Below are positions 26,924 to 35,045 of a DNA stretch of 64,000 nt, in pieces (position 1 is the stretch's first letter; each line of letters begins with the position of its first letter). This stretch comes from DASUPK01 sp963728875 (GTDB taxonomy: Bacteria > Actinomycetota > Thermoleophilia > Solirubrobacterales > 70-9), in assembly GCA_963728875.1 (NCBI GenBank), contig CAVSLJ010000002.1, positions 310,001 to 374,000 on the forward strand, given 5' to 3'. The notes beneath the pieces were generated by a model, which made no database searches, was not told the DNA's origin, and saw only the letters and a list, made by a program, of their open reading frames with translations. The position numbers and the translations under genes are program-made.

Positions 26924-28876
26924 ATGGAAGCCTCACTTCGTTCTGGGACCCGTTTGCTGACCGCGTTCGGCTGCGCGCTGGCGGCGCTGCTCGTGATCTC
27001 TCCCGCAGCCAGAGCGGGAGTGAACGGCCAGTGCCCGCCGATCGCCGACAAGCCCGACGCCATCCCCCACGTCGACTACACGGGCGTCCAGCACCTGACC
27101 TACTGCTACGGGCCCGTCACCATCACGCCGGGCCAGAACATCATCCGGCTCCGGCCGGCGATCGATGGCAACGGGGCGAAGCTCTTCCCCCAGGAGGATG
27201 GCTACATCACCCGTTTCGACCCGGAGTTCATCTATGCCGACGGAACGGTTCCCCGGGTCGACATCCTGCACCTACACCACGCCGTCTGGCTGATCAACGG
27301 CAACCCGCAGTTCGCCGTTGGGGAGGAGAAGACGATCCAGCAGCTCCCAACCGGCTTCGGCTGGCCGAGCCACCCCGGCGACTCCTGGCTCCTCAACGAC
27401 ATGCTGCACAACCTCATCCGCGACCCGGCCCAGGTCTACGTCGTCTGGCGGGTGGACTTCGTTCCGTCGAGCTCACCCGCCGCCGCCTCGATACACCCGG
27501 TGCACACCAAGTGGCTGGACGTCGCCGGCAACCCGAGCCTCTATCCGGTGTTCGATGCTCTCCGGTCAGATGGCAATAACGGCACCTACACGTTCCCCGA
27601 TCAGGCGCCGGCGGCGGACCTCGGACCGTGCGGGGGGGACGGGCGGCCCCCGGAGAGCCACGGGTGTCTAGGGGCCGCTCAGAGCTGGACCCCGAACCAG
27701 AACGTGACCCTGATCGAGACCGCCGGCCACCTGCACCCGGGCGGCCTCGACACCCAGCTGCGAGACACCCGCGGCGGCGTGACCAACACCCTCTTCACGT
27801 CCAACGCCCACTACTACGAGCCGGCCGGAGAGGTCTCGTGGGACGTCTCGATGGGGGCGACACCGGGGGATTCCTGGCGCGTGAAGGTGCCGGCCGGCGA
27901 TCACGTGAGCGTGCACGCGACCTACGACACCCGAAGAGCTGACTGGTATGAGGTGATGGGGATCATGCCCGTCGCCGTCTACAACGGGACCGACGTCGGC
28001 GGGCAGGACGCGCAGGACACGAGCATTCCCCAGAACGAAGTCCTCACCCATGGGCATCTGAGCGAGAACGACAACCATGGCGGGGAACCGACGGGCGTCG
28101 CGAATCCGTTCTCGCTGCCAAGCGCTCCCGTGCCGAACGGCACGATCGGCATCCAGTCGTTCACCTACCAGGCTGATCCGAGTGCCGGCTTGAGCGTGCC
28201 CACGATCCAGCCGGGCCAGACGCTCACGTTCCAAAACCTCGACGCGGTCCCGAGCGTCAATGCCTTCCACACGATCACGGCCTGCCAGGAGCCATGTACC
28301 GGTCGGACGGGCATCGCCTACCCGATCGCCAACGGGCCGGTGACCTTCGACTCCGGCGAGCTCGGCTTCAACGGGAACAACGGCGCCATCGGGAAGGCGC
28401 CTGCCGCCGGCCGGGACACGTGGAAGACGCCCCAGGATCTGCCGGCGGGCACCTACACGTACTTCTGCCGGATACATCCGTTCATGAGGGGCGCCTTCCG
28501 CGTCGAGTCGCAGCCGAAGCCGGTCCAGAAGCTGAGGGCCAAGAAGAAGCAGAGGCTCAACAAGGCCGCGGTCCGCGAGACCCTCGACAAGGTCGGCACG
28601 GTCAGCCTTCGGGCGAAGGTGATAGCCGCGAAGAACGCGGACACGTCCGGCAGCTCGCGGGTTCTCTCCCAGGCACTCGATGCCAAGCGATCCACGAAGA
28701 CGATCAAACCCCACGTCGCCACCAAGATCAGGCTCAGGTTCTCGAAGGCGGCGCGCAAGAGGATCAAGGCGGAGATCGTCAACGGCGGACCGTGGAAGGT
28801 CATTGTCACCGCCACGGCCACCGACGGCTACGGGAACACCTCCACCGCCAAGACCCGATTCCGGTTGATCGGCTAG
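26924..28876 (+). CDS. Secreted copper protein: PHM-like N-part plus plastocyanin-like C-part
   Basis: The 650-residue protein begins with a signal peptide ending 'AARAG'. Residues about 30-380 carry His clusters 'ILHLHHAVW', 'AGHLHPGG' and 'VSVHATYD' and a later Met ('EVMGIMPV'). This recalls copper type II monooxygenases of the PHM/DBM kind. Residues about 415-545 resemble a cupredoxin with ligands His in 'FHTIT' and Cys, His, Met in 'FCRIHPFMRG'. A Lys/Ala-rich tail of about 100 residues follows. ATG 26924 has GAGGG eight bases upstream. Function is inferred from ligand patterns only. Confidence 0.72.
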   Translation: MEASLRSGTRLLTAFGCALAALLVISPAARAGVNGQCPPIADKPDAIPHVDYTGVQHLTYCYGPVTITPGQNIIRLRPAIDGNGAKLFPQEDGYITRFDPEFIYADGTVPRVDILHLHHAVWLINGNPQFAVGEEKTIQQLPTGFGWPSHPGDSWLLNDMLHNLIRDPAQVYVVWRVDFVPSSSPAAASIHPVHTKWLDVAGNPSLYPVFDALRSDGNNGTYTFPDQAPAADLGPCGGDGRPPESHGCLGAAQSWTPNQNVTLIETAGHLHPGGLDTQLRDTRGGVTNTLFTSNAHYYEPAGEVSWDVSMGATPGDSWRVKVPAGDHVSVHATYDTRRADWYEVMGIMPVAVYNGTDVGGQDAQDTSIPQNEVLTHGHLSENDNHGGEPTGVANPFSLPSAPVPNGTIGIQSFTYQADPSAGLSVPTIQPGQTLTFQNLDAVPSVNAFHTITACQEPCTGRTGIAYPIANGPVTFDSGELGFNGNNGAIGKAPAAGRDTWKTPQDLPAGTYTYFCRIHPFMRGAFRVESQPKPVQKLRAKKKQRLNKAAVRETLDKVGTVSLRAKVIAAKNADTSGSSRVLSQALDAKRSTKTIKPHVATKIRLRFSKAARKRIKAEIVNGGPWKVIVTATATDGYGNTSTAKTRFRLIG

Positions 28877-28907
28877 CGGGCACCAACCCCACGGGGGGCC
28901 TGCGTCA

Positions 28908-28949
28908 TGCCGGAGGAGGGACTCGAACCCCCGACATGCGGATTATGAT
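28908..28949 (-). repeat. att-like tRNA-Met 3'-end copy (a)
   Basis: 42 bp identical to 44427-44468 of tRNA-Met except one C-to-T. It runs from the discriminator base into the anticodon loop and stops there. It is followed by GACGGCGAGGAGGGGTC, a sequence shared with copies (b) and (c) but not with the tRNA. It is the left end of module 1. Confidence 0.85.
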
Positions 28950-29009
28950 GACGGCGAGGAGGGGTCATCTGACGGTTCCTAGGCAGGTTTCAGGCGCCGT
29001 AAAGTACTG

Positions 29010-29066
29010 TCAGTTCTGCCCGAAGTCGGGAGTTGGAAGCACAGTTGGACGCACGGTTTCGATCCG
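29010..29066 (-). pseudogene. Conserved 3' end of a lost minus-strand gene (integrase?), module 1
   Basis: A minus-strand frame ending at TGA 29010-29012 reads RIETVRPTVLPTPDFGQN. Near-identical ends occur in modules 2 and 3, and in all three the stop lies exactly 61 bp from the tRNA copy. An integrase gene next to its attachment site would have this position, but no integrase body is present; a stop lies about 20 codons upstream. The integrase identity is inference. Confidence 0.5.
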
Positions 29067-29140
29067 GAGGCGCATCCACGGCCCCTGTTCACGGGCCGGC
29101 CACAGTCTGGTAGCGGGGGTGAGGCCGCGCCGCCATCCTT

Positions 29141-29848
29141 CTATCGGCGACTTCGCCCCCTCGATGCCGTCGATCGTTTCGCGGATCGCTGGCCCTCGAG
29201 TCCGGTGACGAAAAGATCGAGCCCGGACTCGAAGGCCCGTTTGGGATCGTGGGGGGCACCGAACTGGGGCGCTGCCTCGACGAGATGTGGGAACTCCTCA
29301 GATGGGAGCGTCTCGAACGTGATCCGTGCAAGCCGCGCCTGCTCGCGCCACTGCTCGGGGGTCAGGTCGGGGCCAGTTTCTGTCTCGAGCGTAATGAGGG
29401 CAAGCAGGAAGCGGGCGAACTGCCGGTAGAGGAGAACGGCCTGTTCGGGCGAGAACCCGGCGCCGCGGAAGACCCCGAGAACCGTGTTCGCCGCGCGCAG
29501 TCCGGAGGGCCCGAGGAGCGGTCGACTCTGGAAGATGGGGAGTACGGCAGGGTGGGCGACGAGCACCGCGCGGTACGACCACGCCGCAACGCGGAGCTGC
29601 TCGCGCCAATCGCCGCTCGACGGCTCCGGCAGGTCGAGCTCGCCGAGCACGAGGTCACCGATCCCGTCGAGTAGCGCCTCCTTGTCGTCGACATAGCGGT
29701 AGAGCGCCATCGGCGTCACGCCGAGGTCGCTGGCGAGGCGGCGGAAGCTGAGGGCGTCCAGGCCTTCCGCGTCAGTGATCGCGAGCGCGGCGGCGAGCAC
29801 CTTTTCCCGGCTCAGTTGCGCTCCTCGGTCTCTCTGTACCTCCGTCAA
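29141..29848 (-). CDS. TetR-family transcriptional repressor
   Basis: The 235-residue protein has the TetR helix-turn-helix in 'LSFRRLASDLGVTPMALYRYV' (shown in part: LASDLGVTPMALYRYV) and a TetR_C-type ligand domain. The TTG at 29848 has AAAGGAGG four bases in front, which fixes the start. It is divergent from the FAD oxidase and MFS genes across an operator-like palindrome, so it probably represses them until an exported or oxidised compound binds. Confidence 0.88.
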   Translation of the reverse strand: MTEVQRDRGAQLSREKVLAAALAITDAEGLDALSFRRLASDLGVTPMALYRYVDDKEALLDGIGDLVLGELDLPEPSSGDWREQLRVAAWSYRAVLVAHPAVLPIFQSRPLLGPSGLRAANTVLGVFRGAGFSPEQAVLLYRQFARFLLALITLETETGPDLTPEQWREQARLARITFETLPSEEFPHLVEAAPQFGAPHDPKRAFESGLDLFVTGLEGQRSAKRSTASRGRSRR

Positions 29849-29880
29849 TCGGCCTCCTTTAGCGATGGGGCTTGACAGTA

Positions 29881-29903
29881 TACGCCGTAAGGTATACGGT
29901 GTA
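29881..29903. promoter_or_regulatory. Putative TetR operator overlapping promoter
   Basis: TACGCCGTA and TACGGTGTA form a 9-bp inverted repeat with one mismatch and 5-nt spacer. A -35 like TTGACA is at 29872-29877 and a -10 like TATACG at 29893-29898 (15-bp spacing, or a neighbouring alternative), pointing to the FAD oxidase gene. A repressor bound here would block that promoter. Confidence 0.65.
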
Positions 29904-29953
29904 CATCTACAGCGTATAGAACAACCACCAACGCTCAATACCGAGGAGACGCC

Positions 29954-31333
29954 GTGACGTCAACACCAGAACAAGTGCAGAACCTTCCCGTCGACGATCT
30001 TCGAGCGCAGCTCGAGGGCGAGCTGATCGCCCCGGACGATGCCTCCTTTGACCGGGCGCGACAGGTCTTCTTCAAGGGCGTCGACAAGCGGCCGCTCGCG
30101 ATCGCGCGAGTCGCCCGCGCCGATGATGTTGTATCCGTCGTCAACGCCGCGCGCGAGGGTGGCATCGAACTCGCCATCCGCAGTGGCGGCCATAGCCGTG
30201 CCGGATACGGGACCATCGATGGCGGCCTCGTGATCGACCTCTCCCGGATGGACGGCGTGGAGATGGACGTCGACGATGGAACCGCCTGGGTCGAGACCGG
30301 CGCGACGGCGGGCAGGTACACGCTCGCGACTGGCGAGAGCAGACGCGCCACCGGACTTGGTGACACCGGTTCGGTCGGCGTCGGCGGGATCACGCTCGCG
30401 GGCGGGATCGGTTTCCTGGTGCGGAAGACCGGATTGACGATCGACAACTTGCTTGCGGCCGAGGTGGTTACGGCCGACGGCGAGGTCGTTCAGACGAGCG
30501 AGGACGCGGAGCCGGACCTCTTCTGGGCGATTCGCGGCGGCGAGGGCAACTTCGGTGTCGCCACCCGCCTCAAGCTGCGCCTCGCAGAGATCTCGGAGAT
30601 CGTCGGTGGCATGCTCATCTTGCCCGCATCGCCACAGGTGATCACGGGCTTTCTTGAGGCTGCCAACGCGGCCTCCGAGGATCTCTCCACGATCGCGAAC
30701 GTGATGCTTGCCCCGCCGATTCCGTTCCTGCCCGAGGAGGCGCACGGAAAGCCGATCGTGATGGGCCAGTTCGCCTACGTCGGCCCGGTCGACGAAGCCG
30801 AGGAGGTGTTCGCTCCCTTCCGGGCGCTCGCCCAGCCGCTCGCCGACATGGTCCGACCGATGCTCTATCGGGAGCTCTTCGAGGGCCCCGAGCAGGAGGC
30901 CCGTTTCGGGGCCGGCACCAACTTCTTCGCCGACTCGCTCGAGCCGGCCGCCGCCGAGGCGATCCTCGAGCAGCTGCCCGGGTCGACGGCGCCGATGCGC
31001 GCCGTGCAGTTGCGGGTGCTCGGTGGCGCGGCGTCGCGGGTCCCGAACGACGCCACCGCGTTCGCCTATCGCGACCGGGCGCTATTCGTGAATGTCGCGG
31101 CGATGTATATCGACGGCGCCGAGACGGGCGCCCACGACGCCTGGGTGACAGGAGTGGCGGACTCACTGGGCAGAGACGGCGCCGGCGGGTACGTCGGATT
31201 CCTCGGCGACGAGGACGAGGCGACGATCCGCGCAGCGTACCCCGGCAAGACCTGGGGCCGGCTGCGCCGGCTCAAGAGCCGCTACGACCCGGACAACCTC
31301 TTCCGGCTCAATCACAACATCCCACCCGGCTAA
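29954..31333 (+). CDS. FAD-binding oxidoreductase, BBE-like
   Basis: The 459-residue protein has the FAD-linking His motif 'RSGGHSRAGYG' near residue 78, the 'VGVGGITLAGGIGFL' block and the C-terminal BBE motif 'YDPDNLFRLNHNI'. In bicovalent members a Cys precedes VGVGG; here it is 'GDTGSVGVGG', so only the His bond is expected. It probably oxidises a sugar, phenol or polyketide-like compound. GAGGAG precedes the GTG start. It is first in an operon with the MFS exporter and hydrolase. Confidence 0.88.
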   Translation: MTSTPEQVQNLPVDDLRAQLEGELIAPDDASFDRARQVFFKGVDKRPLAIARVARADDVVSVVNAAREGGIELAIRSGGHSRAGYGTIDGGLVIDLSRMDGVEMDVDDGTAWVETGATAGRYTLATGESRRATGLGDTGSVGVGGITLAGGIGFLVRKTGLTIDNLLAAEVVTADGEVVQTSEDAEPDLFWAIRGGEGNFGVATRLKLRLAEISEIVGGMLILPASPQVITGFLEAANAASEDLSTIANVMLAPPIPFLPEEAHGKPIVMGQFAYVGPVDEAEEVFAPFRALAQPLADMVRPMLYRELFEGPEQEARFGAGTNFFADSLEPAAAEAILEQLPGSTAPMRAVQLRVLGGAASRVPNDATAFAYRDRALFVNVAAMYIDGAETGAHDAWVTGVADSLGRDGAGGYVGFLGDEDEATIRAAYPGKTWGRLRRLKSRYDPDNLFRLNHNIPPG

Positions 31334-31348
31334 CCAAGGAGCCATCGA

Positions 31349-32827
31349 ATGACCACCCAGAACACCGACACCCGCTGGACCGCCCTTTACGTGCTGTGCG
31401 CGGGCGTGCTGATGATCGTCCTCGACGCGACGATCGTGAACGTCGCTCTGCCCTCGATCCAGGACGACCTTGGGTTTTCGCAGTCGAGCCTCGCCTGGGT
31501 CGTGAACGCATACCTGATCGCCTTCGGCGGCCTGCTGCTGCTCGCGGGACGGCTCGGCGACCTGCTCGGTCAGCGGCGCGTCTTCTTGGCCGGCCTCGCA
31601 GTGTTCACCAGCGCCTCGGTGCTCTGCGCCCTCTCGCAGACCGAGGGGATGCTGATCGCCGCCCGCTTCGTCCAGGGCGTCGGCGGGGCGCTGGCCGCCG
31701 CAGTCGTCCTGGGGATGATCGTGACGATGTTCCCCGAGCCGCGTGAGCAGGCGAAGGCGATCGGGGTCTACGGGTTCGTCGCCTCGGCCGGCGGCTCGAT
31801 CGGCCTGCTGGCAGGCGGCGTCCTCACCGACGCGATCAGCTGGCACTGGATCTTCTTCATCAACGTCCCGATCGGGATCGCGACCGCGATCCTCGCCCGG
31901 CGGCTTGTCGAGGACCGGCCTGGGATCGGCTGGGATCAGGGAGCGGACCTGCCCGGCGCCGTGATCCTGACCAGCGGCCTGATGATCGGCGTCTACGCGA
32001 TCCTCCAGGTCACCGCGGAGGGCTGGATCTCGTGGCAAGTCCTGGGCCTCGGCGCAATCTCCGGGGTCCTCATCGGCGGCTTCGTGCGCCGCCAGGCGCG
32101 GATCTCGAACCCGCTGATGCCGCTGCGCCTGTTCCACTCGCGCAACGTCACCGGCGCGAACCTGGTCCTGGCGCTGATGGTCGCCGGGATGTTCGCGATG
32201 TTCTTCCTCGGCGCCCTCTACCTGCAGGAGGTCCTCGGCTACAACCCGCTCCAGGTCGGGCTCGCCTTCCTGCCCTCGACCCTGGTCATGGGCGCGATGT
32301 CGCTTCGCTACTCCGAGCGCCTGCAGATGCGCTTCGGTCCGAAGCGGACGCTGCTTCCCGCGATGATCTCGATCACGGTCGGCCTGCTGCTTTTCGCCCA
32401 CACGCCGGTCGACGGCAACTACCTCACCGACATCGTCCCGGCGGTGGTCCTGATCGGCCTCGGTGCGGGCACCGGCTTCCCGGCTCTGATGTCGCTGGCG
32501 ATGTCTGGGGCAACGCCGAACGACGCGGGTCTTGCCTCCGGCCTCGTCAACGCGACCAGCCAGATCGGGGGCGCGATCGGGCTCGCGGTGTTGGCGACGC
32601 TGGCCGCTTCGCACACGGACAACCTGCTCGCCGACGGCGCGTCGCACACGGCGGCGCTTAACGGCGGCTTCCATCTGGCCTACCTGCTGGGGGCGACCCT
32701 GGTCATGGCAGCGATCGCCGTCGCGGTCAAGGTGCTGCAGGCGCCGGCGCCCGCCGAGATGGCGGCCATGCACGGAGGCACTGAGGAGCAGACGATGGGG
32801 GCCGAGCCAGCGACCGAGGCGGCCTAA
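31349..32827 (+). CDS. MFS drug exporter, DHA2 family (island copy)
   Basis: This is a 492-residue exporter with about 14 helices; it has 'MIVLDATIVNVALPSI' and 'LAGRLGDLLGQRRVF'. It is 16 bp after the FAD oxidase and so under the same TetR control. It is a close paralogue of the exporter at 9687-11207: most positions of the first 100 residues are identical by eye. Confidence 0.92.
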   Translation: MTTQNTDTRWTALYVLCAGVLMIVLDATIVNVALPSIQDDLGFSQSSLAWVVNAYLIAFGGLLLLAGRLGDLLGQRRVFLAGLAVFTSASVLCALSQTEGMLIAARFVQGVGGALAAAVVLGMIVTMFPEPREQAKAIGVYGFVASAGGSIGLLAGGVLTDAISWHWIFFINVPIGIATAILARRLVEDRPGIGWDQGADLPGAVILTSGLMIGVYAILQVTAEGWISWQVLGLGAISGVLIGGFVRRQARISNPLMPLRLFHSRNVTGANLVLALMVAGMFAMFFLGALYLQEVLGYNPLQVGLAFLPSTLVMGAMSLRYSERLQMRFGPKRTLLPAMISITVGLLLFAHTPVDGNYLTDIVPAVVLIGLGAGTGFPALMSLAMSGATPNDAGLASGLVNATSQIGGAIGLAVLATLAASHTDNLLADGASHTAALNGGFHLAYLLGATLVMAAIAVAVKVLQAPAPAEMAAMHGGTEEQTMGAEPATEAA

Positions 32828-32897
32828 TCCAACGTTGGGGGTTGTTCGAAAAGCCACTTCGGCGTGATCCCAAGAAACCAAACACATGGAGAAACAG

Positions 32898-33821
32898 ATG
32901 AGCACTGATATGAGAACGGCCAAAATCGACCCCGAACTACAAGCATCTATTCCGTTGTTCCCTCCAGCCGATCTGACCGATCCGGTCGCGGCGCGCAAGA
33001 ACCTCGCCGAGCTGGCCGATGCTGCACCTACACCCGACACGGCAGGCTTGGAGATCGAGGACCGCACGCTGCCCGCCGATCCGGACGTGCCGGTGCAGAT
33101 CTATCGCCCGCACCGTCCGCAGGGCGCCATTGTTTGGTTGCACGGCGGCGGATTTGTCATGGGTGACCTGAAGACCGAGCACCCGTGGGCGGTCCGGATT
33201 GCGGACGGCTCGAGCGCGGTGGTGATCTCAGTGGGCTACCGCCGGGCCCCCGAGCATCGGTTCCCGGCCGCCTTGGACGACTCGTACGCCGTGCTGGCCT
33301 GGGCGGCCGAGCATGCAGCCGAGCTCGGCGTCGACCCGGAGCGGATCGCGGTCGGCGGCCACGCTGCCGGCGCGGGGCTCGCCGCCGCGGTGGCGTTGCG
33401 GGCACGTGACCAGCAGGGGCCGGCGATCCGCTTCCAGCTACTCAACCAGCCCGAGCTCGATGACCGGCAGGAGACGTGGTCGGCGCGGCACTTCACCGAT
33501 ACGCCGTTTATGACACGCGAGAAGGTCGCCGCATCGTGGCAGCACTACCTGGGCTCCGCGTCCGCCTCGCCGTACGCCGCCCCGGCGCGGGCCACCGATC
33601 TGTGCGGCCTGCCCCCCGCCTACATCACCAGCGCAGAGTTCGACCCGAACCGCGACGAAGCCATCACCTACGCGCTGCGGCTGCTCCAGGCGGGCGTGCC
33701 GGTCGAGTTGCACCAATGGCCCGGCACGTTCCACGGGTCGCAGGCGATCCTGTCCGCCATGGTGTCGCAGCGGCAAATGGCCGAACTCGGCGCCGCCCTG
33801 CGGCGTGCCCTGGCCGAGTGA
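32898..33821 (+). CDS. HSL-type alpha/beta hydrolase lacking the nucleophile Ser
   Basis: The 307-residue protein belongs to the hormone-sensitive-lipase family: 'WLHGGGFVMGD' is the oxyanion loop, 'YRRAPEHRFPAALDD' the conserved block, and 'FDPNRDEAI' and 'GTFHGSQ' hold the acid and His. The nucleophile elbow reads 'VGGHAAGAGLAAA' where GxSxG is expected, so Ser is replaced by Ala (codon GCT at 33373-33375 by count). The enzyme may be inactive or a binding protein. ATG 32898 has GGAG six bases upstream; ATG 32886 is an alternative. Confidence 0.85.
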   Translation: MSTDMRTAKIDPELQASIPLFPPADLTDPVAARKNLAELADAAPTPDTAGLEIEDRTLPADPDVPVQIYRPHRPQGAIVWLHGGGFVMGDLKTEHPWAVRIADGSSAVVISVGYRRAPEHRFPAALDDSYAVLAWAAEHAAELGVDPERIAVGGHAAGAGLAAAVALRARDQQGPAIRFQLLNQPELDDRQETWSARHFTDTPFMTREKVAASWQHYLGSASASPYAAPARATDLCGLPPAYITSAEFDPNRDEAITYALRLLQAGVPVELHQWPGTFHGSQAILSAMVSQRQMAELGAALRRALAE

Positions 33822-33866
33822 CGTGCTCTCGTCGGAAGGAGGTGCTTCAGAGGGGAGGTCGCGTTG

Positions 33867-34304
33867 CTACTCAGCGACGGTCTCGCCGGAGCCACCCAAC
33901 TCTTCGGGGAAGTCTTTGAGCTTGGGAAGGCCATCCTTTATGCGCAGCACGGTCGACTCGTAATTGACGTGCACCTCGGGTGAAAACGCAAATGAAGGGA
34001 TCGTTGCCGCGTAGACGTCGACCAAACCCCACTCCGGGTGCCGCGTCAGCAGATGGCCGCCGCACTGCTTGCACCACTGCCGATAGCTCCGCTCGTTCTG
34101 GTTGTACTCGCCGATTTGGTCTTCTCCCTTGGTCACCTTGACCGCCTCGGGCTTCCAAAGCGTGAATGCGTTGACCGGGCCGGCGGACCAGCTCCTACAG
34201 GCGGCGCAATGGCAGTAGCCGGCCCCCTCCGGATCGCCAGTGACTTCAATCGTCACAGCGCCGCAGTAGCACTGCCCTTCGAAAGTCTCTTCATCCCGGC
34301 TCAT
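33867..34304 (-). CDS. GFA-family (CENP-V/GFA) zinc protein
   Basis: This is a 145-residue GFA domain with zinc ligands in 'CYCGAVTIEVTG', 'CHCAACRSWS' and 'CKQCGGHLL'. The family is named for glutathione-dependent formaldehyde-activating enzyme, but most members, including actinobacterial ones, have no proven substrate. ATG 34304 has AAGGGAGA just upstream. It is convergent with the hydrolase gene and near the right end of module 1. Confidence 0.88.
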   Translation of the reverse strand: MSRDEETFEGQCYCGAVTIEVTGDPEGAGYCHCAACRSWSAGPVNAFTLWKPEAVKVTKGEDQIGEYNQNERSYRQWCKQCGGHLLTRHPEWGLVDVYAATIPSFAFSPEVHVNYESTVLRIKDGLPKLKDFPEELGGSGETVAE

Positions 34305-34645
34305 GACTTCTCCCTTCGCTCGAGATCTCGTTGCGGCATCGCCGCATGGAGTATCTCGCTTATAGCGCTCGCTTCCGATGCCGGGGAAGTAGCGGGCGAT
34401 ACGTCATCCGTCGCCTCTCCCTTCGCGTGAAGCAGCAGCACCAGGGCCACCCATGGCTCGCACTCAGGAGAGCGCGTGGTGGGCTAGGGGTTGACCGTGA
34501 TCGTGCGTCGGCGCGTCCAGAATCCGCGTGTTGGCGAGAGCTCAGTCACGCACGGATTTCCTCGCGTTCAACACGCGGACTTTGCGCCGGAACCAGTATG
34601 CGCGGGTTCGCAGCTTGGAAAACACGCTGGTTTGCAGGCACTTCA
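34305..34645. other. Non-coding right end of module 1
   Basis: I see no convincing gene in these 341 bp. AGAATCCGCGTGTT (34519-34532) and AACACGCGGACT (34570-34581) copy the tRNA-Met anticodon-arm sequence in opposite orientations. The last 130 bp resemble the right end of module 2, starting with CGTGCGTCGG and ending in CAGGCACTTC before the tRNA copy. Confidence 0.6.
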
Positions 34646-34687
34646 TGCCGGAGGAGGGACTCGAACCCCCGACACGCGGATTATGAT
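34646..34687 (-). repeat. att-like tRNA-Met 3'-end copy (b)
   Basis: 42 bp identical to tRNA-Met 44427-44468, ending in the anticodon loop. It separates modules 1 and 2. It is followed by the shared GACGGCGAGGAGGGGTC. Confidence 0.9.
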
Positions 34688-34747
34688 GACGGCGAGGAGG
34701 GGTCATCTGAGGATGACTGACGAGCTGACAGGCGTGCTGAGGTCGGT

Positions 34748-34801
34748 TCAGTTCGCGTCGAAGTCGGGAGTTCGACGCACGGTTCGACGCACGGTTTGCT
34801 G
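34748..34801 (-). pseudogene. Conserved 3' end of a lost minus-strand gene (integrase?), module 2
   Basis: Minus-strand frame ending at TGA 34748-34750 reads QQTVRRTVRRTPDFDAN. It lies 61 bp from the tRNA copy, as in modules 1 and 3. No upstream integrase domain is visible; the anti-sigma gene begins 10 bp further on. Confidence 0.5.
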
Positions 34802-34811
34802 AGGAGCAGGG

Positions 34812-35045
34812 TTAGGCCGGGGGCTCTTCCACTGGGGTGGGGACGTCGCCGAGCGCCTCGAGGCCCTCCACGGTGCGGTGCAGGTCCTGGAGCATCCGCC
34901 GGCAGTTCGGGCACCAGCGCGCGTGGCGGGCCACCTGCCCGGCCTCGCGGGGGTCGAGCTCGCCGTCGATCAGCTCAGACATCTTCGCCCGGGCCTCACG
35001 GCACATCTCGTGGTAGCGCTTGACCGGGTTGAGCGTCGGGCTCAT
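34812..35045 (-). CDS. Zinc-binding anti-sigma factor (ZAS type)
   Basis: The 77 residues carry the ZAS motif H-x3-C-x2-C as 'HARWCPNC' plus an N-terminal Cys in 'YHEMCREA', the arrangement of RsrA-like redox-sensing anti-sigma factors. It lacks a membrane helix. It overlaps the sigma gene by ATGA, so it should bind that sigma factor and release it when zinc is lost or a disulfide forms. The redox-sensing role is inference, supported by the divergent thioredoxin gene. Confidence 0.88.
   Translation of the reverse strand: MSPTLNPVKRYHEMCREARAKMSELIDGELDPREAGQVARHARWCPNCRRMLQDLHRTVEGLEALGDVPTPVEEPPA

Noticed and set aside
28380..29208. Plus-strand frame containing GGGTRTPD after the copper protein
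   Set aside because: The GGGTRTPD/RRRDSNPR peptides are the well-known false translation of a tRNA 3' end; the DNA is the tRNA-Met copy.
31163..33067. Long 634-codon minus-strand frame across the MFS and hydrolase genes
   Set aside because: It is antisense to two well-supported genes, is Arg/Asp/Gln-rich without motifs, and is an expected by-product of high-GC third positions.
34331..34802. Two plus-strand frames across 34.3-34.8 kb
   Set aside because: They run through the non-coding right end, the tRNA copy and the conserved 3' tail; no start signal or protein pattern is present.
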